39,244 nt of DNA from Prevotella falsenii DSM 22864 = JCM 15124 (GTDB taxonomy: Bacteria; Bacteroidota; Bacteroidia; Bacteroidales; Bacteroidaceae): the NCBI RefSeq assembly GCF_000613945.1, contig NZ_BAJY01000024.1, positions 1 through 39,244 on the forward strand, given 5' to 3'. Position 1 is the stretch's first letter. Every line of letters begins with the position of its first letter. The position numbers and the translations under genes were made by a program. A model generated the notes under the pieces. The model saw only the letters and a program-made list of their open reading frames with translations. It ran no database searches and had not been told where the DNA came from. Of this stretch, positions 27,724-37,009 are shown piece after piece.

Positions 27724-29582
27724 ATGAAAAAGATTCTATTTATCGCCCTTCTGGGCATCATGGCAATGGGGCTTGCCTCCTGTGGCAAGGACGAAGTGAA
27801 AACGTTCTACACCGTGACATTCGATGCCGACGGCGGCACGCCCGTGCCGGAAAAGCAAAGCGTGGAAGAAGGCAAGACGGCTGTCGCTCCATCGCCCGCA
27901 CCGACAAAAAAAGACTTTGTGTTCGTGTGTTGGTCGGCAGACGGCACAAACGCCTACGATTTCCGGATACCCGTAACGCGCGACCTCACCTTGCGCGCCC
28001 AGTGGCTGCCGGAAGCCCAGGCCGAATACTGGCAGGTGGTGTGGGAACTGAACGGCGGCGCATGGCCCTCCGAGGGTGACAACCACGCCACACAAGTGCT
28101 CAAGGGTGGAACACTTGCCGAGCCTGCCGCACCCGTAAAGACTGGCTGCACTTTCGAGGATGGTATAAAGAAGCGGCTCTTACCAACAAAGTAACCTTCC
28201 CCTACGATGTAAGCGGCGTAACGGCGAACTTTACGCTCTATGCCAAGTGGCAGGCAGGAGGAGAGCAGCCACAGACGGGCACAAAAGCTGTCGCATCGGG
28301 ATACCATAGCCACTTCATCCTGAATCAGGACGGGACACTGATTGCCTTAGGGCACAACAACAACGGACAACTCGGCACCGGTAACACGGACGATGCGTGG
28401 ATGCCGACCCAAGTCTCCTCAGACGTATCTGCCGTATATGCAGGCGCATACACTTCGATCATACTCAAGGCGGACGGAAGCCTCATGGGCAGCGGCAGTA
28501 ACTCTGACGGTGCGCTCGGTCTCGAAGACAAGAAAAAGTATCACACTTTCACGTCCATCCCCGTGAACGATGTCCGTACGGTAGCGATGGGCAATTCATT
28601 TACGCTTGTCATGAAAAACAACGGCTCGGTATGGGCAACGGGTTGGAATGCTTACGGACAACTCGGCGTGGGCGATATGACTGCCAAAGACCGGTTTACC
28701 GCCACGAATCTGACGGCAGATGTCTCCGTCATTGCCGCCGGCGGAGAGCACTCTCTTGCCTTGAAGAAAGACGGCACCGTATGGGGCGCCGGTTACGGCT
28801 ACGTGGGCGCACTCGGATCCAATGCCCCGAGCGCAGAAAACCCTTCATTCGTACAAATCTTTTCGGGAGCGAAAGCCATTGCCGCGGGAGCGGAACACAG
28901 CCTTATCCTGAAAACGGACGGAACGGTGTATGCTTCCGGCGGCAGCGGATTCGGACAGACGGGAACGGGCAATACCGGTGAAGTCAAGACTTTCACGCAG
29001 GTGGTCGAGAGTTCCGGAACGCCTCTCCGTGATGTGGCGGAGATTTTTGCCGGATACTATCGCAGTTTCGCCCTGAAAACCGATGGAACGCTCTGGGCTG
29101 CGGGCGACAACAGCTACAGGCAGCTCGTGCCAGGCAATGACAATAATTGTCCGAAGTTCGTCAAAATCGCCTCGGGTGTGAAGTCTGTAAGCGTCGGACG
29201 CACGCACAGCCTTATCCTGAAAACCGACGGAACGATACAGACACTGGGATACGTCAATCCGTTCGACCAATTGGGCGGAAACAGCACCATCGAGGTAAAA
29301 GTCAACGACACGCATACATACGACTACATCACGTACCTACGCCTATACGACCGTAGCAAGACGGCCGAGCTTCGTTACTACGACCAAAACATCGTTACGG
29401 GAGGCTCTGCCTACACGATAAAGGTAAAGCCTGGAACATATAGTCTGGAACTGAAACTCAAAAATGCAACGAGTTCCACAACGCATACCTTTACAGTGTC
29501 TGACAACGGAAAGGTAACCGTGCTGTACGAATGGGTATCGCCCACGGTGGGGTACCGATGGACTATTACCTCTTCAAAATAA
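27724..29582 (+). pseudogene. Lipoprotein with InlB-type and RCC1-type repeats, one frameshift
   Basis: The signal MKKILFIALLGIMAMGLASC ends in a lipobox, so the protein is lipid-anchored. Two Listeria-Bacteroides (InlB B-type, Flg_new) repeats follow: TVTFDADGGTPVPEKQ...LTLRAQWLP and VVWELNGGAWP...NFTLYAKWQ. Then come at least seven RCC1-like propeller units with the pattern AGxxHSLxLKxDGTVxxxG (AAGGEHSLALKKDGTVWGAG, AAGAEHSLILKTDGTVYASG, FAGYYRSFALKTDGTLWAAG). The end is a small beta domain (YDQNIVTGGSAYTIKVKPGT). One missing G at about 28158-28159 (CGAGGATGG) breaks the second InlB repeat; rejoined length is about 619 residues. A surface-exposed binding or adhesin-like protein, first gene of the plus-strand cargo series and likely under control of the adjacent two-component system. 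Confidence 0.82.
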
Positions 29583-29751
29583 GACATTAGCAAACGCCGG
29601 TATTCGTCGCTACCCTGCTATCTCTTCAAAACCCACGAGGGTTTCGGCAAAAAGGGTCGAGGGTTTCGGGCAAAACGCACGACCTTTTCGGGAGCGGACG
29701 AATGGAACAGGCAAGAATAACGATTTAATCACCCTTTAAAACAATAGAACT

Positions 29752-30225
29752 ATGGCAAATAGACCATTGGCCTACACGCTCAGCGAGCGTAAGGCAACCG
29801 TCGGCGCACTGGCCGGCAAAACAGTGATTCAGGCTAGTCCCACGGGACGCAAACGTATCGACCACCGCGCATTCTGTGAAGAGGTGGCGAGGGCGACGAC
29901 CTTCACGGGTGCGGAAGTGGAGGCGGTGATGCGCCTCGCAGCCGAAGTGGCCAAAAAGCACGTGGAAAACGGCGACATCGTGGACTTCGGCGACATCGGC
30001 TCGCTCCGCCCCTCGTTCCAGAGCAAGCTCGTGGAGAAAGGTAAAGAGGAGTTCAACGCCGCCGTGCACATCACCAAACCGGTGGTGAAGCTCTCCCCCT
30101 CGAAACGGTATTTTACTCTCTCGGGTGTGACTTACGAACGTGTCGAGGCTCCGGCGAAGAAAACCATTGCGCCTACACCATCCCCCTCACCCGGCGGAAG
30201 CGAAGTGCCCAACCCTCTCGGATGA
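29752..30225 (+). CDS. HU-family DNA-binding protein (HU-HIG type)
   Basis: The 157-residue protein has the HU/IHF-like core between about residues 30 and 125 (IDHRAFCEEVARATTFTGAE, VENGDIVDFGDIGSLRPSFQ), preceded by the LAYTLSERKATVG strand typical of Bacteroidetes HU-HIG proteins, and ends in a Pro/Ser-rich tail (PAKKTIAPTPSPSPGGSEVP). Such proteins bend DNA or organise nucleoid. It is 169 nt after the RCC1 gene; no -7 box is evident, so it is probably read through. Its presence among surface-protein genes is unexplained; it may serve local regulation. Intact. Confidence 0.85.
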   Translation: MANRPLAYTLSERKATVGALAGKTVIQASPTGRKRIDHRAFCEEVARATTFTGAEVEAVMRLAAEVAKKHVENGDIVDFGDIGSLRPSFQSKLVEKGKEEFNAAVHITKPVVKLSPSKRYFTLSGVTYERVEAPAKKTIAPTPSPSPGGSEVPNPLG

Positions 30226-30239
30226 GCAAAAGTGCCTAA

Positions 30240-30290
30240 AGCCGCAGAGCAGCTGACTGCATCACAGTCCATAGCCCTGCGGCTCCTTTT
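30240..30290 (+). terminator. Hairpin after the HU gene, weak terminator
   Basis: AGCCGCAG (30240-30247) pairs with CTGCGGCT (30277-30284), followed by CCTTTT. The 29-nt loop is long, so termination may be partial and transcription could continue into the GLUG gene. Confidence 0.5.
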
Positions 30291-30345
30291 ACAAACAGAA
30301 TGTTCAATCCGCCTCCGGCAACGGGGGCATAAAACAAGATACAAA

Positions 30346-31525
30346 ATGAAAAGAACTGTTATACTGACCACCCTGCTCGCCGCCGTCATCGGCTCGGCAA
30401 TGGGACAGACAGAAATCCGCACGGCGGAGGAACTGGCCGCTATCGGTACGGACAGGGAAACTCTGAGCGGTTCGTACATATTGAAAAATGACTTGACACT
30501 CGACAACTGGGTACCCATCGGATGGATGACCCATGACGGCGAAATGGGATTTAGCGGAACTTTTGACGGCAACAGCCACACGATAACCATCAACAGTTTC
30601 GGTCCTGAAACAGATAACAGAAGTGTCGGACTGTTCGGGATTATCGACGGAAAAGGCGAGGTAAAGAACTTGCGCGTAGCCGGCAAGCCAACCTATACCG
30701 ACGGACAGAAAATGCTGTATATTGCAATATAGCCGGAGTAAACAAAGGCAAGATTACATGTTGCGTCTCGACTGCGACCTTAGTTGCGAGTACGCCCAAA
30801 CGGAACCCCGCAAGAAAGTGAAAGCACTTTCGGGATATGAAGGAGGGCAATACGGCGGATGTATCGCAGGTGTCAATAATGGTAATATACAGCATTGTTA
30901 CTCCACCGGAAGCATACGCGTGGCGTTAGGCTTTGCAGCAGGTATTGCCTGTGGCAACGGATTGCTCGTAACAGGCGGTTTCAGCATTGGGATAGGGTCG
31001 GGAGGCATGAGCATGGGAGCCACTCCTGGCTCATCGAAAGGCAAGTACGGTTTAATTGAGTATTGTTATTCCGAAGCGTCGGTGTTTTCTTCGGGAAATG
31101 CCGGAGGAATTGTCGTAATCAATCATGGTACATGCATCATGAATAATTGTGCGGCATTGAACCGTCTGATTGAGGTCAGGGGTGCTGGAACACCTTTGCC
31201 CAAAGCCTCTCCGTTTCCAAGCGGTTTGTTTGGGAAGGGAATGTTTTCCCATGCCAGAACGCAGTTTTACTATCTTGAGGACATGCCTCTCCACTGCTAC
31301 GACGGCAACGATGTGGAGCAACCGCCCGTAAAACTGGTGCCGAAGCGTGCCGTTCCGCTTTCAACCACACAGGAAGAAACGTGGTGGCGGTTACCTGACG
31401 GAGCCGACAAGAACATGAAACAAAAGATGATTGCCTTCCCGTTCGGCACGGACGACACGGCACCGTGGCAATGGGATGCGCAGAGGAAACGACCTGTGCT
31501 GTATTGGGAGATTGCAAATCAATAA
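30346..31525 (+). pseudogene. GLUG-repeat secreted protein, two frameshifts
   Basis: The start MKRTVILTTLLAAVIGSAMG is a signal peptide, followed by TEIRTAEELAAIGTDRETLS and FSGTFDGNSHTITINSF, the usual beginning of GLUG-motif proteins. Repeat-like blocks follow: GLFGIIDGKGEVKNLRVAG, then NIAGVNKGKITCCVSTATL in a second frame, then GGCIAGVNNGNIQHCYSTGS and GNAGGIVVINHG in a third. One base seems missing near 30724 and one between about 30775 and 30830. The end (PWQWDAQRKRPVLYWE) is typical of the family. GLUG proteins are secreted or surface adhesin-like. It follows the HU gene and precedes the barrel gene. Confidence 0.78.
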
Positions 31526-31572
31526 TAAATAACCCGTTTCTGGCAACGGAGAGCATAAACAGAGAAAAGGAC

Positions 31573-32253
31573 ATGAAAAAGAAAAACAAGATTCTATCGG
31601 CGACATTCGCAAAGCGGATTGTGCTGATGACTGTATATATAATCGGGTTGGCCGGTACGATGTGGGCGCAGCAGACAGATACGACGGAGGCGGTGAAGCG
31701 GACGCAATGGGGTGTGAAAGTCGCCATGAACATCGCTTCGCTCCATTTCGACGCCCCAAAAGGCGAGTCGGTAAGTAGCAAATCGTTCGTAGGCGGTGCG
31801 GCGGGACTGACATTCACCTACGCCTTCGATTCGCATTGGCGCATCCATTCGGGTGTTGAACTGTCGCTGAAAGGTTTTACCGCAGACGAGACAGGCAGTA
31901 GCCGCACGCTGACGGCGAAAGCCGCCTATGTGCAAGTGCCCGTGGCTGGCGGCTATGCTCTGGAGTTCGGCAAATGGACTTTCGAGCCCCGTATGGGCGC
32001 GTTCTTCGCCTATGGCGTGGCAGGCAATTACAGCATGTCTGGCGGAGGTGAGAGCAAGCAGACTTTCGGCGACAAACTGCTCAATCCGTTCGATGCGGGA
32101 CTAACGTTCGGTCTCCATGCCGACAACGGAAAATTCGCCTTCGGCATTGGCACCGAGATAGGACTGGCGGAAGCCAACGGAAAGAATTTCACTGTGTCGG
32201 GCGGTACCATGCACATGCACAACACATTCCTCAGCATGGGCTACCTGTTCTGA
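31573..32253 (+). CDS. Outer-membrane beta-barrel protein
   Basis: Starting at ATG 31573 the product has 226 residues: a long basic signal region (MKKKNKILSATFAKRIVLMT) ending near GTMWAQ, then alternating strands (TQWGVKVAMNIASLHF, GGAAGLTFTYAFDSHWRIHS, AYVQVPVAGGYALEFGKWTF) and a C-terminal FLSMGYLF ending in phenylalanine, the usual barrel assembly signal. It resembles the PorT/OMP_b-brl_2 group of small Bacteroidetes barrels. The preceding leader has GGCAACGGAGAGCATAAAC, close to GGCAACGGGGGCATAAAAC before the GLUG gene. Probably last gene of the plus cargo series, since a terminator follows. Confidence 0.85.
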   Translation: MKKKNKILSATFAKRIVLMTVYIIGLAGTMWAQQTDTTEAVKRTQWGVKVAMNIASLHFDAPKGESVSSKSFVGGAAGLTFTYAFDSHWRIHSGVELSLKGFTADETGSSRTLTAKAAYVQVPVAGGYALEFGKWTFEPRMGAFFAYGVAGNYSMSGGGESKQTFGDKLLNPFDAGLTFGLHADNGKFAFGIGTEIGLAEANGKNFTVSGGTMHMHNTFLSMGYLF

Positions 32254-32275
32254 ACAAAAACGCCTGAAACCCGAA

Positions 32276-32322
32276 GGAGCGCACGGGAACCGCAGCAAAG
32301 CGGCGACTGTGTGCTCCTTTTT
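32276..32322 (+). terminator. Terminator after the barrel gene
   Basis: GGAGCGCAC (32276-32284) pairs with GTGTGCTCC (32309-32317) with a G-T pair, enclosing a second stem CCGC/GCGG, and is followed by TTTTT. It closes the cargo operon before rteC. Confidence 0.8.
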
Positions 32323-32350
32323 ATATGTGAACCCAATCAAACAGAAAAAA

Positions 32351-32933
32351 ATGAAAAGACTTATCGAAACACCGGCATTCGAGGCATTGCTCTCGGACAA
32401 ACCGTCTCCAAACGCAACAGGCGGTTTCATTGACGAAATCGTTACCCTTTGCAAGAGGGAAAACTCCCACTCCTCATTGTTTCGTACCCTCCGCTATACC
32501 CGCTTCCGCCTGCAAGCCCTGCAAGAGGTATCTTCGTTGGACAGGGTGGAAAAAAAATGTGTCGGAGCTGCTCTTTGTCATTGACACGGAGTTGGAATTA
32601 CTGATGATGCGGATGCAGGGACTTCTGTCAGCCGTGCAACCCGAACCTGCCAAGATGTTCCGCTGGACAGGCAAAGCTACAGATTTGGTTGAATTGCTTT
32701 ATGCACTTGACACCTGCAACTGCATTAACAATGGAGAGATCGGCGTAGAGGAATTAGCAGACGCTCTTTCCGAAATCTTCGGCGTGGAAATCAAGAACTG
32801 CTACAACGTCTATATGAACATGAAACGCCGCAAGGACGACAGCCGCACCTACTTTCTCGATGAACTTCGGGAGAAGCTGAACAAGCGAATGGTGGAGAGC
32901 GACCTGAAAGGCGGAAAGTTCAAGAAACGGTAA
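32351..32933 (+). pseudogene. rteC: RteC family regulator, frameshift in a run of eight A
   Basis: The first frame reads MKRLIETPAFEALLSDKPSP...LDRVEKK and stops soon after; the second continues as NVSELLFVIDTELELLMMRM to 32933. The break is at an A8 run (32550-32557); seven A would keep the frame and give 193 residues. The C-terminal half has the RteC hallmark RWTGKATDLVELLYALDTCN, CINNGEIGVEELADALSEIF and RTYFLDELREKLNKRM. In CTnDOT, RteC activates the xis2c operon and so triggers excision and transfer; CTnDOT rteC itself is induced by RteB, which is absent in this window. Confidence 0.87.
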
Positions 32934-32941
32934 ATGTAACA

Positions 32942-32983
32942 AAGGGAGATACTCCATTTTCGGAGAATCTCCCTTGATTTCTT
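32942..32983 (+). terminator. Terminator after rteC
   Basis: AAGGGAGAT (32942-32950) and ATCTCCCTT (32967-32975) form a 9-bp stem, with an inner CTCC/GGAG pairing, followed by GATTTCTTTT. Confidence 0.75.
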
Positions 32984-32993
32984 TTCTGCAACT

Positions 32994-33070
32994 GTTGGAG
33001 GCAGAAGATTTTCGAGTCTCTCGAAAGAAGATTAGAAAAACTCCAACTCTTAGTTGGAGAATTTGCCTCC
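32994..33070. other. Branched structured element at the rteC-B-box boundary
   Basis: An outer stem GGAGGCA (32997-33003)/TGCCTCC (33064-33070) encloses two hairpins: TTCGAG-TCT-CTCGAA (33011-33025) and CTCCAAC-TCTTA-GTTGGAG (33041-33059). GTTGGAG also occurs at 32994-33000, so CTCCAAC could pair with either copy, and the direct repeat GAAGATT occurs twice. It lies between convergent genes. Confidence 0.5.
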
Positions 33071-33072
33071 TC

Positions 33073-33516
33073 TTACCGAAAAGCCTTGAATACCCTATAC
33101 ACAGCCCAGAGACAAGTAAAAGGAGCGGTAAAAACTCCGATGACAACAAAGAGAATCAGTTTGAAGATATAGTAAAATACCCACTGCCCGTTTGTCCCGG
33201 CAACCATTTTATAGGGAATGAATTTCTCAGCGAAGAGGTAGCCCGACCATATCGCCATCAGCACATATCCGGACATCCATCTCATATCCTCAAAACCTTT
33301 GGTCGCCAAGAAATTCCATCTGAAACCTATGACAAACAAGGTGATGAGAAATAACAGGCTGAAGATGCTACGCCAAATCTCACTACGTTTTCTTTTCTGA
33401 AAACAAGGTGTACAGAGTATCGGCTGATACCTTTCCGCACATTCGGGACACAGCCCTTTTCCGCAATCGGCACATTGTGCAACCGCTGGTTCTTGAGTAT
33501 GATTAAAACAATTCAT
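33073..33516 (-). CDS. B-box zinc-finger membrane protein
   Basis: From ATG 33514-33516 the protein has 147 residues. The N-terminus carries paired Cys/His ligands (NCFNHTQEPAVAQCADCGKG, then LCPECAERY and LCTPC), a B-box-type zinc finger. Three to four membrane segments follow (IWRSIFSLLFLITLFVIGFR, YVLMAIWSGYLFAEKFIPY, YYIFKLILFVVIGVFTAPFT). Such proteins are a regular accessory at the end of CTnDOT-type mob operons; function unknown. A longer reading from a TTG at 33540 is less likely. 64 nt after mobC. Confidence 0.78.
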   Translation of the reverse strand: MNCFNHTQEPAVAQCADCGKGLCPECAERYQPILCTPCFQKRKRSEIWRSIFSLLFLITLFVIGFRWNFLATKGFEDMRWMSGYVLMAIWSGYLFAEKFIPYKMVAGTNGQWVFYYIFKLILFVVIGVFTAPFTCLWAVYRVFKAFR

Positions 33517-33580
33517 AGTGTAATCGTTTAGCGCATTCAAAAATACAAAAATCCAACGTTAGAGCCAAGAAAAACAACCG

Positions 33581-35590
33581 TTATTTCTTGGTATTGAGTA
33601 GTTTGGAGAGTTCCGGATCGTCGGAAATCCGTTGCAACTCCCGTTCCACGATGTCCCGCACATCCGTCTTTACCCGTTCATAATTCGCCTTGATTTCCTG
33701 TTCCAACATATCCTCTCCGTTTTCATTCGTGAAGTCCGTCAGAACAGGTATCGGACGATAGGCTGCCGTTTCCCTTGCCACCCTCGCATTGTCCACCACA
33801 ATCTCACAGTGGAATATCTTCTGCTCGATGCGTTCGGAGAAATTATCGGCAACCGCTCCCACGAACATTCCCTGTGTGAGCGTAGAGATCTTGCTCTGCG
33901 GAATAAGACTGTCCATCTGTGTGGAGATGGAGGTCGTCTTATCGCTACGGGTGATGCTCATGCTCTGCCGTTTTTGAAGCACTTTTCTGAAACGCTCCGA
34001 TAAGGTCTTTGCCGTCTCGCCGACCACCTGACCGGAGAAGATGTTCCCGATGGTATTCATCACCACAGCAGCTTCCTTATCCCCATAATCCCGCTTCAAC
34101 TGCGAAAAGTCCTGAAAGCCTAAGCAGACCGCAACCTTGTTGCTTCGAGCAGTGGCGATCAGATTGTCGAGCCCTTTGAAGTATATGGTAGGCAGCTCAT
34201 CTATCAGTACGGAACTTTTCAGCATTCCTTTCTTATTGATGAGCTTGACGATACGCGAATTATACAACCCCAATGCTGCTCCGTAAATGTTCTGTCTGTC
34301 GGGATTGTTCCCCACGCATAGGATTTTGGGGGCTTGGGGATTGTTGATGTCGAGCGTAAAATCATCTCCCGTCATAATCCAATAGAGTTGCGGACTGATC
34401 ATCCTCGACAAAGGAATCTTGGCGGAAGCTATCTGTCCCTGCAACTGGTCAGCCGCCCCTCCGAGCCAAGCGTCCATGAAAGGAGAAAGATAGTTCTCCA
34501 ATTCAGGATAGGAAGTAAGTATTGGAAAAATATCCTCGTACTTGCGGCAGAGAAACTCAATGGCGTGCGGAAAGGTACAATACCTGCCACCCTCGAAGAT
34601 ACGGAGATACCAGATGATGGCGGCGAAGAGTACGATGGGAGACTCCACGAAGAAGTCCCCCTGTTTCTGCACCCACGTCTTGTTCAGGTTGAGCATTATC
34701 GTATAAGCCGATTCATAGGCATCCGATATGTCGCTCATAAAATCGGGGTGTATCGGATTGCAACGGTGTGACCGCCGAGGGTCGTCGAAGTTGATCACAT
34801 AAAACTTCGGCTTGATCTTATATCCTTCCGAGTGATGCAGCAGGTGGTTGTAAACAATCGTGGAGAGGTCAGGGTATTTGAAGTCGTAGCAATAGATGGC
34901 AAAACCTTTTTCGATTTGCTGCTTGATGAAATTATTGATGATGGCATAGGACTTACCGCTACCCGGCGTTCCCAAGACGGAGACTGCACGGAAAGGATTG
35001 ACCACGTTTATCCAACCCTTGTTCCATTTCTTACGATAATAGAAACGGGTCGGCAGATTGACCGAGTACTCGTTTTCCAAGAGCCTTGTCTCCTGCATAA
35101 AGGATTCGTTTTCCTGATTGAAGACATCCTCCATCAGGTTGTTCTTCAAGAGCCGGCTCATATAGAGTCCCGCCATCAGCAGACAAATATAGCCTACGGT
35201 TATCGTAAAGGTATAGAGAGCCGCATTCGCCTCTATGGGCAGAGGCAAGGCGAGTATCCACCAATTGAGGAAGAAAAAGACAAAGCCGGCGCCCATGAAT
35301 GCCCATATCTTCGACCAGGTGATATGCTCCTCTTTCACACCTTTTGTACCCAGACATGAAAGTCCCATCAGTACCAGCGCAAAGAGCTTGGTATAAAGCA
35401 TATTGCCGAACAGCCCCGCCGTGCGGTGGAAATTCATCAGTATCCTGTCTATCACACCGATATTCACGTCCCATAGCCGTATCGCTTCATAACAATACCA
35501 ATAGAGGTGGGCAACCACCAATATAATACTTACGGCACGCAGAAAATCCATGATTTTCGCCAGTGCCCTCAAATCATCTTCTTGTTGCAT
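33581..35590 (-). CDS. mobC: MobC, TraG/TraD-like type IV coupling protein
   Basis: The 669-residue inner-membrane ATPase links the relaxase-DNA complex to the mating channel. Four membrane helices lie in the first 170 residues (FLRAVSIILVVAHLYWYCYE; KLFALVLMGLSCLG; FMGAGFVFFFLNWWILALPL; TITVGYICLLMAGLYM). The ATPase has Walker A SVLGTPGSGKSYAIINNF (about residue 215) and Walker B VLIDELPTIYFKGL, then the conserved VAVCLGFQDFSQLKRDYG. Length and order match MobC of CTnDOT (YWFGG-domain coupling proteins). It is intact. Its promoter region contains three phased palindromes. Confidence 0.94.
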   Translation of the reverse strand: MQQEDDLRALAKIMDFLRAVSIILVVAHLYWYCYEAIRLWDVNIGVIDRILMNFHRTAGLFGNMLYTKLFALVLMGLSCLGTKGVKEEHITWSKIWAFMGAGFVFFFLNWWILALPLPIEANAALYTFTITVGYICLLMAGLYMSRLLKNNLMEDVFNQENESFMQETRLLENEYSVNLPTRFYYRKKWNKGWINVVNPFRAVSVLGTPGSGKSYAIINNFIKQQIEKGFAIYCYDFKYPDLSTIVYNHLLHHSEGYKIKPKFYVINFDDPRRSHRCNPIHPDFMSDISDAYESAYTIMLNLNKTWVQKQGDFFVESPIVLFAAIIWYLRIFEGGRYCTFPHAIEFLCRKYEDIFPILTSYPELENYLSPFMDAWLGGAADQLQGQIASAKIPLSRMISPQLYWIMTGDDFTLDINNPQAPKILCVGNNPDRQNIYGAALGLYNSRIVKLINKKGMLKSSVLIDELPTIYFKGLDNLIATARSNKVAVCLGFQDFSQLKRDYGDKEAAVVMNTIGNIFSGQVVGETAKTLSERFRKVLQKRQSMSITRSDKTTSISTQMDSLIPQSKISTLTQGMFVGAVADNFSERIEQKIFHCEIVVDNARVARETAAYRPIPVLTDFTNENGEDMLEQEIKANYERVKTDVRDIVERELQRISDDPELSKLLNTKK

Positions 35591-35631
35591 CGTTTCTGTT
35601 TGATTTCGTTCTTACTTTTATGATTGCTGAA

Positions 35632-35693
35632 ATTGTCTTATAAGACTTTTCAAATTGTCTTATAGGACAGTTTAAATTCCCTTATAAGACAAT
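35632..35693. promoter_or_regulatory. Three phased palindromes between mobB and mobC
   Basis: ATTGTCTTATAAGAC (35632-35646), ATTGTCTTATAGGAC (35654-35668) and CCCTTATAAGACAAT (35679-35693, inverse) have their central TTATAA/TTATAG at 35638, 35660 and 35682, so the centres are exactly 22 bp apart. The arrangement suggests a cooperatively bound operator upstream of mobC, or a relaxase-related structure. Confidence 0.75.
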
Positions 35694-35774
35694 TTTCCCC
35701 TTCTGATAATGTCTGATAATCAGCATTTTACAGACTGCGGTTTTTTACTGCATTTCAGAGGTAAAAAATACTGT

Positions 35775-37009
35775 TTATAATCGCGGTTTCTTCTGCTTTT
35801 TCCTTCTCTGCATCCGTCTTCTGAACAGCTCTTCCTCCCAATCCGTTCCGTGAGCCTCCAACGGCAGGTCAAGCAGACCACCCAATACGGGATCTTCGTC
35901 TGAGGTCGGAATTTGGGGAAGACTGCTTTTTTCACTCTGCTGTATAGGAGCTGACAGTTCGGGATGCGGGCGGTCGAACCATTCGGCAACTGCGTTTGCC
36001 GAAAGTTCCTTACCCAATCGTGATCCATTGACGACACAGCCGTTGTTATGGTCTATGAAGGTGATGCCGTAGAGCCGTCCCTGTTCGTTCTCTCGGAATA
36101 GCACATCAATGCCCTTGCGATGGAGATTATCCCTAAAATCCTCTTTTGTGGCAGAATGATTCAATGCTCCGGCTACGGCTGCTTTCGTCTTTGGGGCAAA
36201 CTGCTTTTCTTTCATTTTCTCCTTTGAAGCCTTGAACCTTTTTTGCAGGGCTTCGTATCCGACAGACTTCCCAAAGAGAGAGGATTTGAACACTTTCCCG
36301 ACTTTATTTCCCTTGTTATCCGTGGCAAAGTAGAGAAGTCCCATATAGGTCTTTCCGTTTATCTCCCCCTTGACTTCCTCCACACATATATTATAGGTGG
36401 AAAGCAAGGCACGGTATTCCTTGAAACTCGGAAAGTGGTAGAATTTCGCTGCCGGTTTGATAACCGAAGCCAGTTGCTTTTTGAGATTCTCCCCGTCACC
36501 ATAGCAGATTTTTTTCAGGCGAAACGCTTCTCTTTCCTTCCGCATTTGCGCAGGAATCAAACCGTACTTCTGCTCCAGCTCCTTGGAATACGGGTGCTGG
36601 TATAGAAATTATTCCCATCGTTAATCTTCCGCCCCGTTTCATCTACAGCCAAGGTCACGATGTGCAGGTGATGCCTGTCTATGTCCTCGTGCTTATAAAC
36701 GATAAAGGGTTGATTAGCGTAGCCCATCTTTTCGATATACTCTCGTGCGATGGCAGAGAACTGCTCATCGGTAAGGGTGTCATCGGGATGCGGATTCAAG
36801 GAGATGTGTATAACCGGTTTTTTAGTGAGGACATGACTCGGCATATATGTCATAAAGTCCTGCATACAGGCAGATATATTGTGTGTTCCATCAGCCGGAG
36901 AGAACACTTTGTTGGTATCCAAAATCTTGGCAACGCCCTCGTTCACCTTCTCTCCATTGTACGCCAAAGCACCGTAAAGGGAATTGCCATAGTTTATCTT
37001 TGCGACCAT
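35775..37009 (-). pseudogene. mobB: MobB relaxase, one frameshift
   Basis: The relaxase nicks oriT and leads the strand into the recipient. The N-terminal frame MVAKINYGNSLYGALAYNGE contains the likely nicking tyrosines, and HISLNPHPDDTLTDEQF and HEDIDRHHLHIVTLAVDE carry the histidine motif of the relaxase/mobilization nuclease domain. The frame breaks near 36606, where one T seems missing in TTTCTATA; the other frame continues as YSKELEQKYGLIPAQMRKER and runs to 35775, ending in a basic tail (RRRMQRRKKQKKPRL). Rejoined length about 411 residues. Its start overlaps mobA by 16 nt. If the shift is real the element is not self-mobile. Confidence 0.9.
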
